Of a DNA stretch of 64,000 bases, positions 16,775 through 24,772 are shown piece after piece; position 1 is the stretch's first letter; each line of letters starts with the position of its first letter. Made by a program: the position numbers and the translations under genes. The stretch is from the NCBI RefSeq assembly GCF_048898065.1, contig NZ_JBLWFI010000001.1, positions 558,001-622,000 of the forward strand, in the 5' to 3' direction. A model generated the notes under the pieces. That model did no database searches, had not been told where the DNA came from, and saw only the letters and a list, made by a program, of their open reading frames with translations. Source of the stretch: Tepidibacillus_B infernus. GTDB taxonomy: Bacteria > Bacillota > Bacilli > Tepidibacillales > Tepidibacillaceae.

Positions 16775-17040
16775 TTGGAGGAAGAAGACATTGACTGAAC
16801 CATCACACATTTAACAAAGAGCTAAAACAATGATTAGCGTGCGGTCTTATAGAACCACTTATTTGTGCTTGAAAGATGATTCTTACACTGGTTATTATAC
16901 TGTTTTGAACTGAGAAGTAATCTACGACTCACCTCGCCGTGCTTTGTAGTATATCTTCTCCTTAAGTTAATCATAGCAAAGTGGTGAAAGCCGCACACCA
17001 TTTTTCATTACTATTTGTGCCGCCAGCGCTAGCGGCGGAA
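16775..17040 (-). ncRNA. Probable bridge RNA region of the IS110 element
   Basis: About 265 nt of non-coding sequence lies 5' of the transposase. In the IS110 subgroup (for example IS621) this long left end encodes the bridge RNA, whose two loops pair with donor and target DNA. Here the region has internal sequence echoes expected of a structured RNA: GCACAAATA occurs twice and GTGCGG-type motifs occur twice in different contexts. I did not fold it and cannot assign the loops. The call rests on family architecture and length. Confidence 0.55.
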
Positions 17041-17051
17041 TGGAGGTTATT

Positions 17052-18506
17052 ATGAGAAAAGAAAAAGCCCTCATATTTGAATTGAGCAAACCAGGTAGAG
17101 TTGCTTATAGCTTGCCTGAATTAGATATACCAGAGATTCCAATTGATGAATTACTTCCAAAAGAAGTGATCCGTGAGAATCCACCAGAATTCCCGGAATT
17201 GTCAGAATTGGATTTAATGCGCCATTATACAGAATTATCCCAGCGAAATCATGGAGTTGATTCTGGTTTCTATCCTCTAGGGTCTTGTACGATGAAATAT
17301 AATCCTAAAGTAAATGAAGATGTTGCAAGATATGCTGGATTTAGCCAGATTCATCCTTATCAAGCGGAGGAAACCGTTCAAGGTGCTTTAGAACTGATGT
17401 ACAACCTACAAGAGGAACTTCAGGAAATTACAGGAATGGATAAGGTGACATTACAACCTGCAGCAGGGGCTCATGGTGAATGGACAGGACTTATGCTGAT
17501 CCGTGCCTACCATGAAAACCGTGGTGATCATCAACGGAATAAAGTGATAGTTCCTGACTCTGCTCATGGAACGAATCCAGCATCTGCAACAGTAGCAGGA
17601 TTTGAAATCGTTACTGTAAAATCTAATCAATTTGGTAATGTAGACGTAGAAGCTTTGAAACAAGCTGTTGGTAATGAGACTGCGGCGTTAATGCTTACAA
17701 ACCCAAACACCCTTGGCTTATTTGAAAAAGATATTGTGGAAATTGCTAGAATTGTACATGAAGCAGGTGGATTGCTTTATTATGATGGAGCAAATGCGAA
17801 TGCGATCTTAGGCATCACACGTCCAGGGGATATGGGATTTGATGTTGTACATTTGAATCTTCATAAAACTTTCTCAACTCCCCATGGTGGTGGTGGCCCT
17901 GGTGCTGGACCAGTAGGAGTTAAAAAGATATTAGAACCATTCTTACCAAAACCGATGGTTGCAAGGGATGGGGATCGATATTATTTAGATTATAATATTC
18001 CTCAATCTATTGGTCGCGTGAAATCATATTATGGTAATTTTGGAATTCTTGTTAGGGCGTATACCTATATCCGTACAATGGGACCAGATGGACTTAAAGC
18101 AGTAGCAGAGAACGCAGTATTAAATGCAAACTATATGCTTCGAAGATTACAGGATTATTATGATGTACCATTCTCACAACATTGTAAGCATGAGTTTGTA
18201 TTGTCTGGTAAGAAGCAAAAGAAACTAGGTGTTCGTACACTAGATATTGCAAAACGATTATTAGATTTTGGGTTTCATCCACCAACCATCTATTTCCCAC
18301 TTATCGTGGAAGAATGTTTAATGATTGAACCAACGGAGACCGAAAGTAAAGAGACATTAGATTCTTTTATCGACGTACTCATCCAAATCGCAAAAGAAGC
18401 AGAAGTAGACCCAGAAAAGGTATTAGAAGCACCTCATACGACGGTTGTTGGCCGTTTAGATGAAGTCACAGCTGCTAGAAACCCAATCTTAAGATATACA
18501 AAATAA
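17052..18506 (+). CDS. gcvPB: Glycine dehydrogenase (decarboxylating) subunit 2
   Basis: Beta subunit of the P protein carrying the pyridoxal-phosphate lysine, in HLNLHKTFSTPHGGGGPG. About 484 residues. Other landmarks are IFELSKPGRVAYSLPELD, FYPLGSCTMKYNPK, LQPAAGAHGEWTGL, SAHGTNPASA and LTNPNTLGLFE. ATG 17052 has GGAGG 5 nt upstream; an ATG at 17040 overlaps that site. The protein looks complete. The IS110 insertion puts it 1.6 kb from gcvPA, so read-through from the riboswitch promoter must cross an antisense transposase gene, or a promoter in the IS end must drive it. Confidence 0.95.
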   Translation: MRKEKALIFELSKPGRVAYSLPELDIPEIPIDELLPKEVIRENPPEFPELSELDLMRHYTELSQRNHGVDSGFYPLGSCTMKYNPKVNEDVARYAGFSQIHPYQAEETVQGALELMYNLQEELQEITGMDKVTLQPAAGAHGEWTGLMLIRAYHENRGDHQRNKVIVPDSAHGTNPASATVAGFEIVTVKSNQFGNVDVEALKQAVGNETAALMLTNPNTLGLFEKDIVEIARIVHEAGGLLYYDGANANAILGITRPGDMGFDVVHLNLHKTFSTPHGGGGPGAGPVGVKKILEPFLPKPMVARDGDRYYLDYNIPQSIGRVKSYYGNFGILVRAYTYIRTMGPDGLKAVAENAVLNANYMLRRLQDYYDVPFSQHCKHEFVLSGKKQKKLGVRTLDIAKRLLDFGFHPPTIYFPLIVEECLMIEPTETESKETLDSFIDVLIQIAKEAEVDPEKVLEAPHTTVVGRLDEVTAARNPILRYTK

Positions 18507-18520
18507 AAAATAATCGAAAA

Positions 18521-18557
18521 AAACAAAGGACCTTGTAAGATACAGGGTCCTTTGTTT
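18521..18557. terminator. Bidirectional terminator between gcvPB and dat
   Basis: Stem of about 17 bp (AAACAAAGGACCTTGTA with TACAGGGTCCTTTGTTT) with a short loop. T-rich flanks on the plus side and A-rich on the other let it act for both the gcv operon and the convergent dat gene. Confidence 0.87.
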
Positions 18558-18574
18558 ATTTGTATGTCACTCTG

Positions 18575-19405
18575 TCAATTCAACTTGATTAATTTTTCAA
18601 ATTCTTCTTGTAATGCTTTAGTAATAGATCCTGGAGAATTGGTGATCGTTTTATCGTTGATCTGGTTAATTGGCATGATTTCCATTGTTGTACTACTTAC
18701 AAAGGCCTCATCAGCTTGGTAGACTTGTTTGAGATTAAATTCTTTTTCTACAAAGGGGATACCAATTTTATCAGCAATTTTTTCAATCACTAATCTTGTA
18801 ATTCCTTTTAGAATAAAGTTATTAGCCGGATGTGTGAGGATTTTACCGTCCTTTACGATAAAGAAATTAGATGAACTTCCTTCAGTCACAATATTATCCC
18901 TAATTTGTACTGCTTCATAGGCCTGATGATCAACGGCATATTGTTTTGCCATAATGTTACCTAATAGGTTAAGACTTTTTATATCACAACGTAGCCAACG
19001 AATGTCTTCAATTGTGACAATTTTAATCCCTTTTTGCAATTTTTCGTAAGGTCTATTCATTTCTTTTGTATATGCAGTTAGTACCGATGTCGAATCAGTA
19101 GGAAATGCATGGTTTCTAGTCGCTACACCTCTAGTTGTCTGAAAATAAACAATACCGTTTTGAAGGTTGTTCATTTCAATTAATTGTGTTATCTTTAACT
19201 TAATTTCTTCTGAAGAGAGTGGTAAAGAAAGACTTAATTCTTTTGCGCTTCTTTCAAATCGAATTAAATGATCATCAAAACGAAATGGTTTGCCATCATA
19301 AACTCGAACCACTTCATAAATTCCATCCCCAAATTGATACCCACGATCCTCTATATCGATGTGAGCCTCCCCTCTTGTAATAAATTGATCATTCATAAGA
19401 ATCAT
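18575..19405 (-). CDS. dat: D-amino acid aminotransferase (D-alanine transaminase)
   Basis: Class IV PLP aminotransferase of about 276 residues that interconverts D-alanine and D-glutamate with their keto acids, supplying peptidoglycan precursors. Motifs are DRGYQFGDGIYEV, the catalytic lysine in CDIKSLNLLGN, EGSSSNFFIV and the C-terminal EAFVSSTTMEIMPI. The pattern fits D-amino-acid rather than branched-chain transaminase. I chose ATG 19405 because GGAG lies 8 nt upstream. It is monocistronic, divergent from nrdJ and convergent with gcvPB. Confidence 0.9.
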   Translation of the reverse strand: MILMNDQFITRGEAHIDIEDRGYQFGDGIYEVVRVYDGKPFRFDDHLIRFERSAKELSLSLPLSSEEIKLKITQLIEMNNLQNGIVYFQTTRGVATRNHAFPTDSTSVLTAYTKEMNRPYEKLQKGIKIVTIEDIRWLRCDIKSLNLLGNIMAKQYAVDHQAYEAVQIRDNIVTEGSSSNFFIVKDGKILTHPANNFILKGITRLVIEKIADKIGIPFVEKEFNLKQVYQADEAFVSSTTMEIMPINQINDKTITNSPGSITKALQEEFEKLIKLN

Positions 19406-19621
19406 TGAAGTCACTCCAATTCTAAAAGTGTATTTTTCTATAACTAAGATGGAGCTTCAAGTTGTTAATACTCTTATTGTAACATGAACTCAGAAGAATG
19501 GGATTTAGTATTTATTGATTTTTTTAGATTTTTTTAATACCTAAGAATAAGGAAGCAAATTAAAATTAGGCCATGTTATTCATTTGATATTCTTACTTTT
19601 TAGGACTTTTGATTCCTAGAA

Positions 19622-19669
19622 ATACTAGATATAGTGTTGTATAATGAAAAAACCTCATATATATTGATA
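19622..19669 (+). promoter_or_regulatory. Tandem NrdR boxes and -10 element before nrdJ
   Basis: Box 1, ATACTAGATATAGTGT (19622-19637), agrees with the NrdR consensus ACACWATATWTWGTGT at 14 of 16 positions. A second weaker copy, CTCATATATATTGATA (19654-19669), keeps the central ATATWT core. The boxes start exactly 32 bp apart, about three helical turns, the usual spacing for cooperative NrdR binding. A -10 TATAAT (19640-19645) lies between them. This predicts repression of class II RNR by NrdR when dATP is plentiful. No good -35 is seen. Confidence 0.72.
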
Positions 19670-19730
19670 TTTCAGCAAAGAGATCATACATAATGAGATG
19701 TATAAGGAGAAATATTAGGAAAGATGGAGA

Positions 19731-22277
19731 GTGAAACAATCAATGGAAAATGATAAGAAAACACGCTTAGAAGGATTAAGCGAAAAAATCTTCCTGGATC
19801 GCTATGCATTAAAGGACGTCACTGATCAACAAGTAAATGTAGGGGATACTGTATTAGTTTTAACAAAAGATGATCCAAAGTTCCCACAAAAAGAAGTAGG
19901 TGAAGTCCTTTCGATTGATGGTTTGACGATTACGGTTGGTTTAAGAAGTGGACAAGTTATAGAAACCGAACAAAGCAAAATTACAAAACCATTGGAGTTA
20001 ACACCTGAAAAAATGTGGGACCGTTTAGCAAAAGCGATTGCTTCTGTTGAAAAACCTAAAAAACAACAAGAATGGACAGAAAAGTTTCGCCATGTATTAG
20101 ATGATTGGAAATTAGTTCCCGGTGGCAGGATCGCTGCAGGGGCTGGAGCGAGTGATGAATTAACTTTATTCAACTGTTATGTTATTCCTTCACCCAAGGA
20201 TAGTCGTGGTGGAATTATGGAAACGCTAAGCCAGATGACAGAAATTATGTCACGAGGTGGTGGAGTTGGTATTAACCTATCTTCTTTAAGACCACGTCGA
20301 GCAGTTGTAAAAGGGGTGAATGGTTCATCCAGTGGAGCTGTTTCCTGGGGTGGATTGTTTAGCTATACTACTGGTTTAATTGAACAAGGTGGCTCGCGTC
20401 GTGGAGCTTTAATGCTCATGTTAAATGATTGGCATCCTGATCTATTAGAATTTATTACCGTAAAACAAGAAATGGATCTAATCACAAATGCTAACCTTTC
20501 TGTAGCTGTAAGTAACGATTTTATGAAGGCAGTAAAAGAAGATTTAGATTGGGAATTAGTTTTCCCTGATACAAGTGATCCTGAATATGATGAAGTTTGG
20601 GATGGTAATCTCCAAAAATGGAAAGAACTCGGTAAATCCGTGAAAGTATATAAAACATTAAAGGCTAGAGAAATCTGGCATACCATTATTGAGTCTGCTT
20701 GGCGATCGGCAGAACCTGGTATTGTTTTTATGGAGTACTATAATCAAATGTCTAATAGTTGGTATTTTAATCCAATCATTAGTACGAATCCTTGTGCGGA
20801 ACAAGGTTTACCAGCTTGGGGTGTATGTAATCTATCTTCGATCAATTTAGCCAAATTTGTAAAAGATGGAGAAGTGGATTGGGATGCTCTCGGAGAAACT
20901 GTTGAAATCTCTGTCCGTTTCTTAGATAACGTAATTGATGCTACACCTTACCATTTTGAAGAAAATAAAAAAAATCAGTTAAATGAACGTCGTGTTGGAT
21001 TAGGTAGTATGGGCTTAGCTGAAATGCTCATCAAATTAAAGATTCGTTATGGTAGTGAAGAATCCTTAGCATTCTTAGATAAACTATACAACTTTATTGC
21101 AAAACGAGCCTATCTAGCTTCAGCGGAAATTGCGGCGGAAAAGGGATCATTCCCAATGTTTGATAAAGAAAAATTCCTACAAAGTCTTTTTGTCCAACAA
21201 TTTGATGACGAAGTTAAAGATGCGATCCTAGAAAAAGGGATGAGAAACGTTACTGTTCTTACTCAAGCACCTACAGGTAGTACAGGTACCATGGTTGGAA
21301 CATCTACTGGGATTGAACCCTTCTTTGCTTTTGAATATGTTCGTCAAAGTCGATTAGGTTTGGACAAGCAATATGTACCGATTGCAAAAGAATGGTTAGA
21401 CCAGCATCCTGGTGAAGATCTTCCTGACTATTTTGTAAGTGCAATGGAACTTTCTGCTGAAGACCATATCCGTGTACAAGCTGTTATTCAAAAATGGGTA
21501 GATTCTTCCATTAGTAAAACCGCAAATGCACCAGCAGATTTTACGGTGGAGGATACTAAGAAACTTTATGAATATGCCTTTGAATTAGGTTGTAAAGGAG
21601 TAACCATCTATCGTGATGGAAGCCGTGATGTGCAAGTACTTTCAACTGAGAAAAAGGAAGAAAAAGATGCAGTAAAACCAGAAGTTGAACAACAATTAGA
21701 TCATAAACCTGAAAAAGAATATCGTCGTAGACCAAAAAAATTAACAGGTGCAACCTATAAAATGAATACGCCGTTAGGTAAAGCCTATATCACCATCAAT
21801 GATGTGGAAGGTAAACCTTTTGAAGTGATTGTTAATGTAGGAAAAGCAGGTAGTGATGTCTTCGCCATGTCTGAAGCTTTGGGAAGAGTGTCAACACTAT
21901 TTTTACGCTTCGGGGAAATTCCAGATGGTAATAAGGCACGTTTATTGATCAAACATCTAAAAGGCATTGGTGGTTCAGGGGCAGTTGGATTTGGACCAAA
22001 TCGAGTTGAATCAATTGCTGATGCAGTAGCAAAAGCGTTAGAGATGCATATTGATGGAGAAGAATCCGACGATTCTATAGCTGCTTCATCAGAGCAACAA
22101 GTCTTAAATAGACATCTTGATCATGAAGGAATTGGTTCGTTTGATCATGACCATGATTTTACTGATGATGCAGTGCCTGATGGATTAGATTTATGCCCAA
22201 CTTGTGGATCAGCTTCTTTAGTCAACGAAGAAGGCTGTAAGCATTGTATTACTTGTGGATATACCCGTTGTTCATAA
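19731..22277 (+). CDS. nrdJ: Adenosylcobalamin-dependent (class II) ribonucleoside-diphosphate reductase
   Basis: Reduces ribonucleotides to deoxyribonucleotides using a radical from coenzyme B12, so it works with or without oxygen. 848 residues. The active-site thiyl cysteine lies in NPCAEQ, the redox cysteine pair in LFNCYV and VCNLSSINL, and phosphate binding in APTGSTGTMVGTSTGIEP. A C-terminal zinc ribbon (CPTCGSASLVNEEGCKHCITC) precedes the terminal cysteines. GTG 19731 has AGGAAAG 7 nt upstream; ATG 19743 is the alternative. It is single-gene, without nrdB, with NrdR boxes before it and a terminator after. It implies a supply of cobalamin. Confidence 0.95.
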   Translation: MKQSMENDKKTRLEGLSEKIFLDRYALKDVTDQQVNVGDTVLVLTKDDPKFPQKEVGEVLSIDGLTITVGLRSGQVIETEQSKITKPLELTPEKMWDRLAKAIASVEKPKKQQEWTEKFRHVLDDWKLVPGGRIAAGAGASDELTLFNCYVIPSPKDSRGGIMETLSQMTEIMSRGGGVGINLSSLRPRRAVVKGVNGSSSGAVSWGGLFSYTTGLIEQGGSRRGALMLMLNDWHPDLLEFITVKQEMDLITNANLSVAVSNDFMKAVKEDLDWELVFPDTSDPEYDEVWDGNLQKWKELGKSVKVYKTLKAREIWHTIIESAWRSAEPGIVFMEYYNQMSNSWYFNPIISTNPCAEQGLPAWGVCNLSSINLAKFVKDGEVDWDALGETVEISVRFLDNVIDATPYHFEENKKNQLNERRVGLGSMGLAEMLIKLKIRYGSEESLAFLDKLYNFIAKRAYLASAEIAAEKGSFPMFDKEKFLQSLFVQQFDDEVKDAILEKGMRNVTVLTQAPTGSTGTMVGTSTGIEPFFAFEYVRQSRLGLDKQYVPIAKEWLDQHPGEDLPDYFVSAMELSAEDHIRVQAVIQKWVDSSISKTANAPADFTVEDTKKLYEYAFELGCKGVTIYRDGSRDVQVLSTEKKEEKDAVKPEVEQQLDHKPEKEYRRRPKKLTGATYKMNTPLGKAYITINDVEGKPFEVIVNVGKAGSDVFAMSEALGRVSTLFLRFGEIPDGNKARLLIKHLKGIGGSGAVGFGPNRVESIADAVAKALEMHIDGEESDDSIAASSEQQVLNRHLDHEGIGSFDHDHDFTDDAVPDGLDLCPTCGSASLVNEEGCKHCITCGYTRCS

Positions 22278-22325
22278 TAGAACATCTTCTTTTGCAGGAG
22301 AATTCACAAAAAAAATCACAGAAAG

Positions 22326-22358
22326 AAACGAGCTTGTAAATAATCAAGCTCGTTTTGT
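22326..22358 (+). terminator. Intrinsic terminator of nrdJ
   Basis: Stem AAACGAGCTTG (22326-22336) with CAAGCTCGTTT (22345-22355), 8-nt loop, short T tail. Confidence 0.82.
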
Positions 22359-22469
22359 ACTTTAATGATACCAATTATAATATTTGAATCGAAAATTGTT
22401 GCATCATAAAGGTATTTTATGCTAAGATAAAACAAAAGTTATATCATAAAACTTAAGTTTGGTGATGTG

Positions 22470-23576
22470 ATGATCAATCAACTAACTTCAAAGGAAAAAG
22501 AAATTATTGAAATTCTGCGTAAAAATCCCTTTATAGAGCAAGAGGAAATTGCAAATCAACTTGGACTAGCAAGATCTTCTGTTGCAGGCCATCTTGCGAG
22601 GTTGAGCAAAAAAGGAATCTTGCAAAGGGGATATATTCTTAATGAGAGAATGAATGAAATTGCTGTAATTGGTGGGGCAAATGTGGATATTAAAGGAATT
22701 GCTGATGGGTCATTCAGACAAGGAAGTAGTAATCCGGGAAAAGTCTATCGTACAGCAGGTGGTGTTGCAAGGAATGTAGCAGAGAATCTTGCAAAGCTTC
22801 AGTTGTCTACATTTCTTTTTACCGTTGTTGGACGTGATGAAGAAGGGGATTGGCTATTGGATGTAACACAAAAAGCGGGTGTCAACATTCAATATATTGA
22901 ACGATTAGCTAATGAGAGAACAGGGAAATACCTATCCATTCTGGATGAAAATAGGGAACAAGTTGGTTCCATCTCAGATATGCAAATTATGGAGAGAATG
23001 GACGAACTGTTTCTACAAAACCTTTATCCAAAATTGATTACAGCAAAGATCGTATTTCTAGATACGAATCTTCCTCAGTCTACATTAGTACCTCTTATTC
23101 ATTGGCTCAAAGACAAGGAAACGATGATCGTTATCGACCCAGTATCTGCTAAGAAAGCCGAAAAATTAAAAGGATATTTAGAGGACTTAGATTTAATTAC
23201 TCCAAATAAGGAAGAAGCAGAAATCCTAACTGGCATTACAATAAAAAGTAAAACGGATCTTAACCGAGTAGTATACGAGTTTTTTTCTCAAGGAGTAAAG
23301 CAAGTCGTAATTACTTTAGGTGCTGAAGGGGTATTTGTGGCCACACCTGAAATTCAGGAATTCCTTCCTAGTCCTAAGGTTGATGTGAAAGATACGACAG
23401 GAGCTGGCGATGCTTTTGTTTCCGGGATTATCTATGGTTTAGTAAATGATAAAGAGCTTATCGAGGCATGTAAATATGGCCATACTATGGCAGCAATCAC
23501 TCTTAAACGGGAAGAAACCGTTGTCCATGATCTAAACATACACATTTTAGAACAGTTAAAAAAGGAGATTTTCTAG
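22470..23576 (+). CDS. psuK: Pseudouridine kinase with N-terminal winged helix-turn-helix
   Basis: PfkB-family sugar kinase (YeiC type) that makes pseudouridine 5'-phosphate from pseudouridine. Residues 1-60 form a winged HTH (IANQLGLARSSVAGHLARLS). The kinase domain follows: AVIGGANVDIKGIA, the GGVARNVAENLAKLQL signature, LITPNKEEAEIL and the catalytic DTTGAGDAFVSG. It overlaps psuG by 1 nt, and that pairing makes the substrate assignment far stronger than the PfkB fold alone. ATG 22470 is chosen over the adjacent GTG 22467. The HTH, shared with E. coli YeiC, suggests DNA binding that has not been tested here. Confidence 0.88.
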   Translation: MINQLTSKEKEIIEILRKNPFIEQEEIANQLGLARSSVAGHLARLSKKGILQRGYILNERMNEIAVIGGANVDIKGIADGSFRQGSSNPGKVYRTAGGVARNVAENLAKLQLSTFLFTVVGRDEEGDWLLDVTQKAGVNIQYIERLANERTGKYLSILDENREQVGSISDMQIMERMDELFLQNLYPKLITAKIVFLDTNLPQSTLVPLIHWLKDKETMIVIDPVSAKKAEKLKGYLEDLDLITPNKEEAEILTGITIKSKTDLNRVVYEFFSQGVKQVVITLGAEGVFVATPEIQEFLPSPKVDVKDTTGAGDAFVSGIIYGLVNDKELIEACKYGHTMAAITLKREETVVHDLNIHILEQLKKEIF

Positions 23577-24517
23577 TGGAGACTAAAATTGATTTTTTAA
23601 AGAAACAAATACACATCAAAGAGGAAGTGAAGGATGCATTAGCTTCGGGAAGACCAGTTGTGGCATTAGAATCAACTATTATTACGCATGGAATGCCTTA
23701 TCCAGCTAATGTAGAGACAGCCTTAGAAGTAGAACGGATAATTCGAGAGCAAGGTGTAATTCCAGCAACGATCGCAATTATCAATGGAGTGATCAAAGTT
23801 GGGTTAACGGAAGAAGAAATTAAGGATTTAGCAAAAGAAAAATATGTAGTGAAAGCGAGTAGGCGTGATTTACCAGTCATCCTTGCTAAAAAATTATCTG
23901 GAGCGACTACAGTAGCAGGTACGATGTTGGTGGCTAGGATGGCAGGAATTAAAGTTTTTGTCACAGGAGGGATTGGTGGAGTTCATCGTGGTGCAACTGA
24001 GACGATGGATATCTCTGCAGATCTGCAAGAACTAGCCAAAACCAATGTAGCAGTTGTTTGTGCAGGGGCAAAATCGATTCTTGATATTGGCTTAACTTTA
24101 GAATATTTAGAGACCCAAGGGGTTCCTGTTTTAGGATATCAAACAAAGCAATTCCCTGCATTTTATACCCGTGATAGTGGGTTTAATGTAGATTATCAGG
24201 TGGAAAGTGCGGAGGAAATGGCAAATATCATGAACATAAAATGGAATATGGGTTTAGATGGCGGTATTGTGATCGCTAATCCCATCCCTGCCGAACATGC
24301 ACTAGATGAAAACTATATTAACCAAAAAATAAGGGATGCTTTAAAGGAAAGTGTAGAAAATAAGATTATTGGTAAAGAAATTACACCATTCCTATTATCA
24401 AAATTAGAAGAAATCACAGAGGGTAAAAGCTTAGCAGCTAATATTGAATTGGTAAAACATAATGCAAAAGTAGGAGCACTTATCGCTACTGAGTACGCAA
24501 AATTAAATAAAGCTTGA
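23576..24517 (+). CDS. psuG: Pseudouridine-5'-phosphate glycosidase
   Basis: Cleaves pseudouridine 5'-phosphate to uracil and ribose 5-phosphate, recycling modified RNA bases. 313 residues. Family motifs are VALESTIITHGMPYP, ATIAIINGVIKVGL, KASRRDLP, FVTGGIGGVHRGATETMDIS and CAGAKSILDIGLTLEYLET. GTG 23576 overlaps the psuK stop and has AAAGGAG upstream. Two-gene operon with psuK. No dedicated transporter gene is adjacent. Confidence 0.94.
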   Translation: METKIDFLKKQIHIKEEVKDALASGRPVVALESTIITHGMPYPANVETALEVERIIREQGVIPATIAIINGVIKVGLTEEEIKDLAKEKYVVKASRRDLPVILAKKLSGATTVAGTMLVARMAGIKVFVTGGIGGVHRGATETMDISADLQELAKTNVAVVCAGAKSILDIGLTLEYLETQGVPVLGYQTKQFPAFYTRDSGFNVDYQVESAEEMANIMNIKWNMGLDGGIVIANPIPAEHALDENYINQKIRDALKESVENKIIGKEITPFLLSKLEEITEGKSLAANIELVKHNAKVGALIATEYAKLNKA

Positions 24518-24520
24518 AAT

Positions 24521-24548
24521 TTGACTTTTGTTTTTAGTTTGTTAAAAT
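24521..24548 (+). promoter_or_regulatory. Sigma-A-like promoter of the zwf leader
   Basis: TTGACT (24521-24526), 16-nt spacer, TAAAAT (24543-24548), just after the psuG stop. Transcription would start near 24555 and make a leader of more than 200 nt before zwf. Confidence 0.6.
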
Positions 24549-24554
24549 GTTAGT

Positions 24555-24650
24555 TGGATGAGAACCAAGGATTGTAGCTGCTTAGCAGTAAGACCTAAAA
24601 CGATGCAAGGGGGGCAATATGGTTTCCTTTTTCGTTTTGGGTCTTTTGCA
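24555..24650 (+). ncRNA. Unassigned structured leader or small RNA before zwf
   Basis: Non-coding segment between psuG and zwf. A 14-bp stem pairs AAGACCTAAAACGA (24590-24603) with TCGTTTTGGGTCTT (24632-24645), with a 28-nt loop containing a run of six G. A small CTGC-TTA-GCAG hairpin (24577-24587) precedes it. Only four T follow the long stem, so it may be a weak terminator, an attenuator or an independent RNA. I could not match it to a known riboswitch class: it has no T-box, SAM, purine, preQ1, ZTP or TPP signature. The remaining gap to zwf (24651-24772) shows nothing else but the ribosome binding site. Confidence 0.45.
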
Positions 24651-24772
24651 CTTATTATATGGAAAAAATGGCTAGTTTGGTATATAAAATAGGATGTGTT
24701 TAAAAAATAAGTAAGAAGTTTTCTTTTTATTGGTAAAGAAAGGTGCTTATTATTAATTTGGAGGGTATACCG

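Larger units (their letters stand above)
15420..17040. mobile_element. IS110-family insertion sequence between gcvPA and gcvPB
   Basis: About 1.6 kb separates gcvPA from gcvPB, which are normally adjacent or overlapping. The segment carries an IS110-type transposase on the minus strand, about 80 nt on its 3' side and about 270 nt non-coding on its 5' side. No terminal inverted repeat or target duplication is evident, as expected for IS110. The left side has a perfect 16-bp palindrome AGGTCTTTAAAGACCT (15461-15476). The right end is a GC-rich hairpin sequence (GCCGC/GCGGC around CGCTAGCG, near 17021-17040). Base composition is visibly more GC-rich than the flanking genes. Exact ends are estimated. 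Confidence 0.85.

Noticed and set aside
15420..17040. Terminal inverted repeats and target duplication for the IS
   Set aside because: None found by eye at the estimated ends, which is normal for IS110.
24555..24650. T-box or known riboswitch before zwf
   Set aside because: It lacks the T-box GGGUGGNACCGCG sequence and the conserved cores of the common riboswitch classes, and zwf is not an amino-acid gene.
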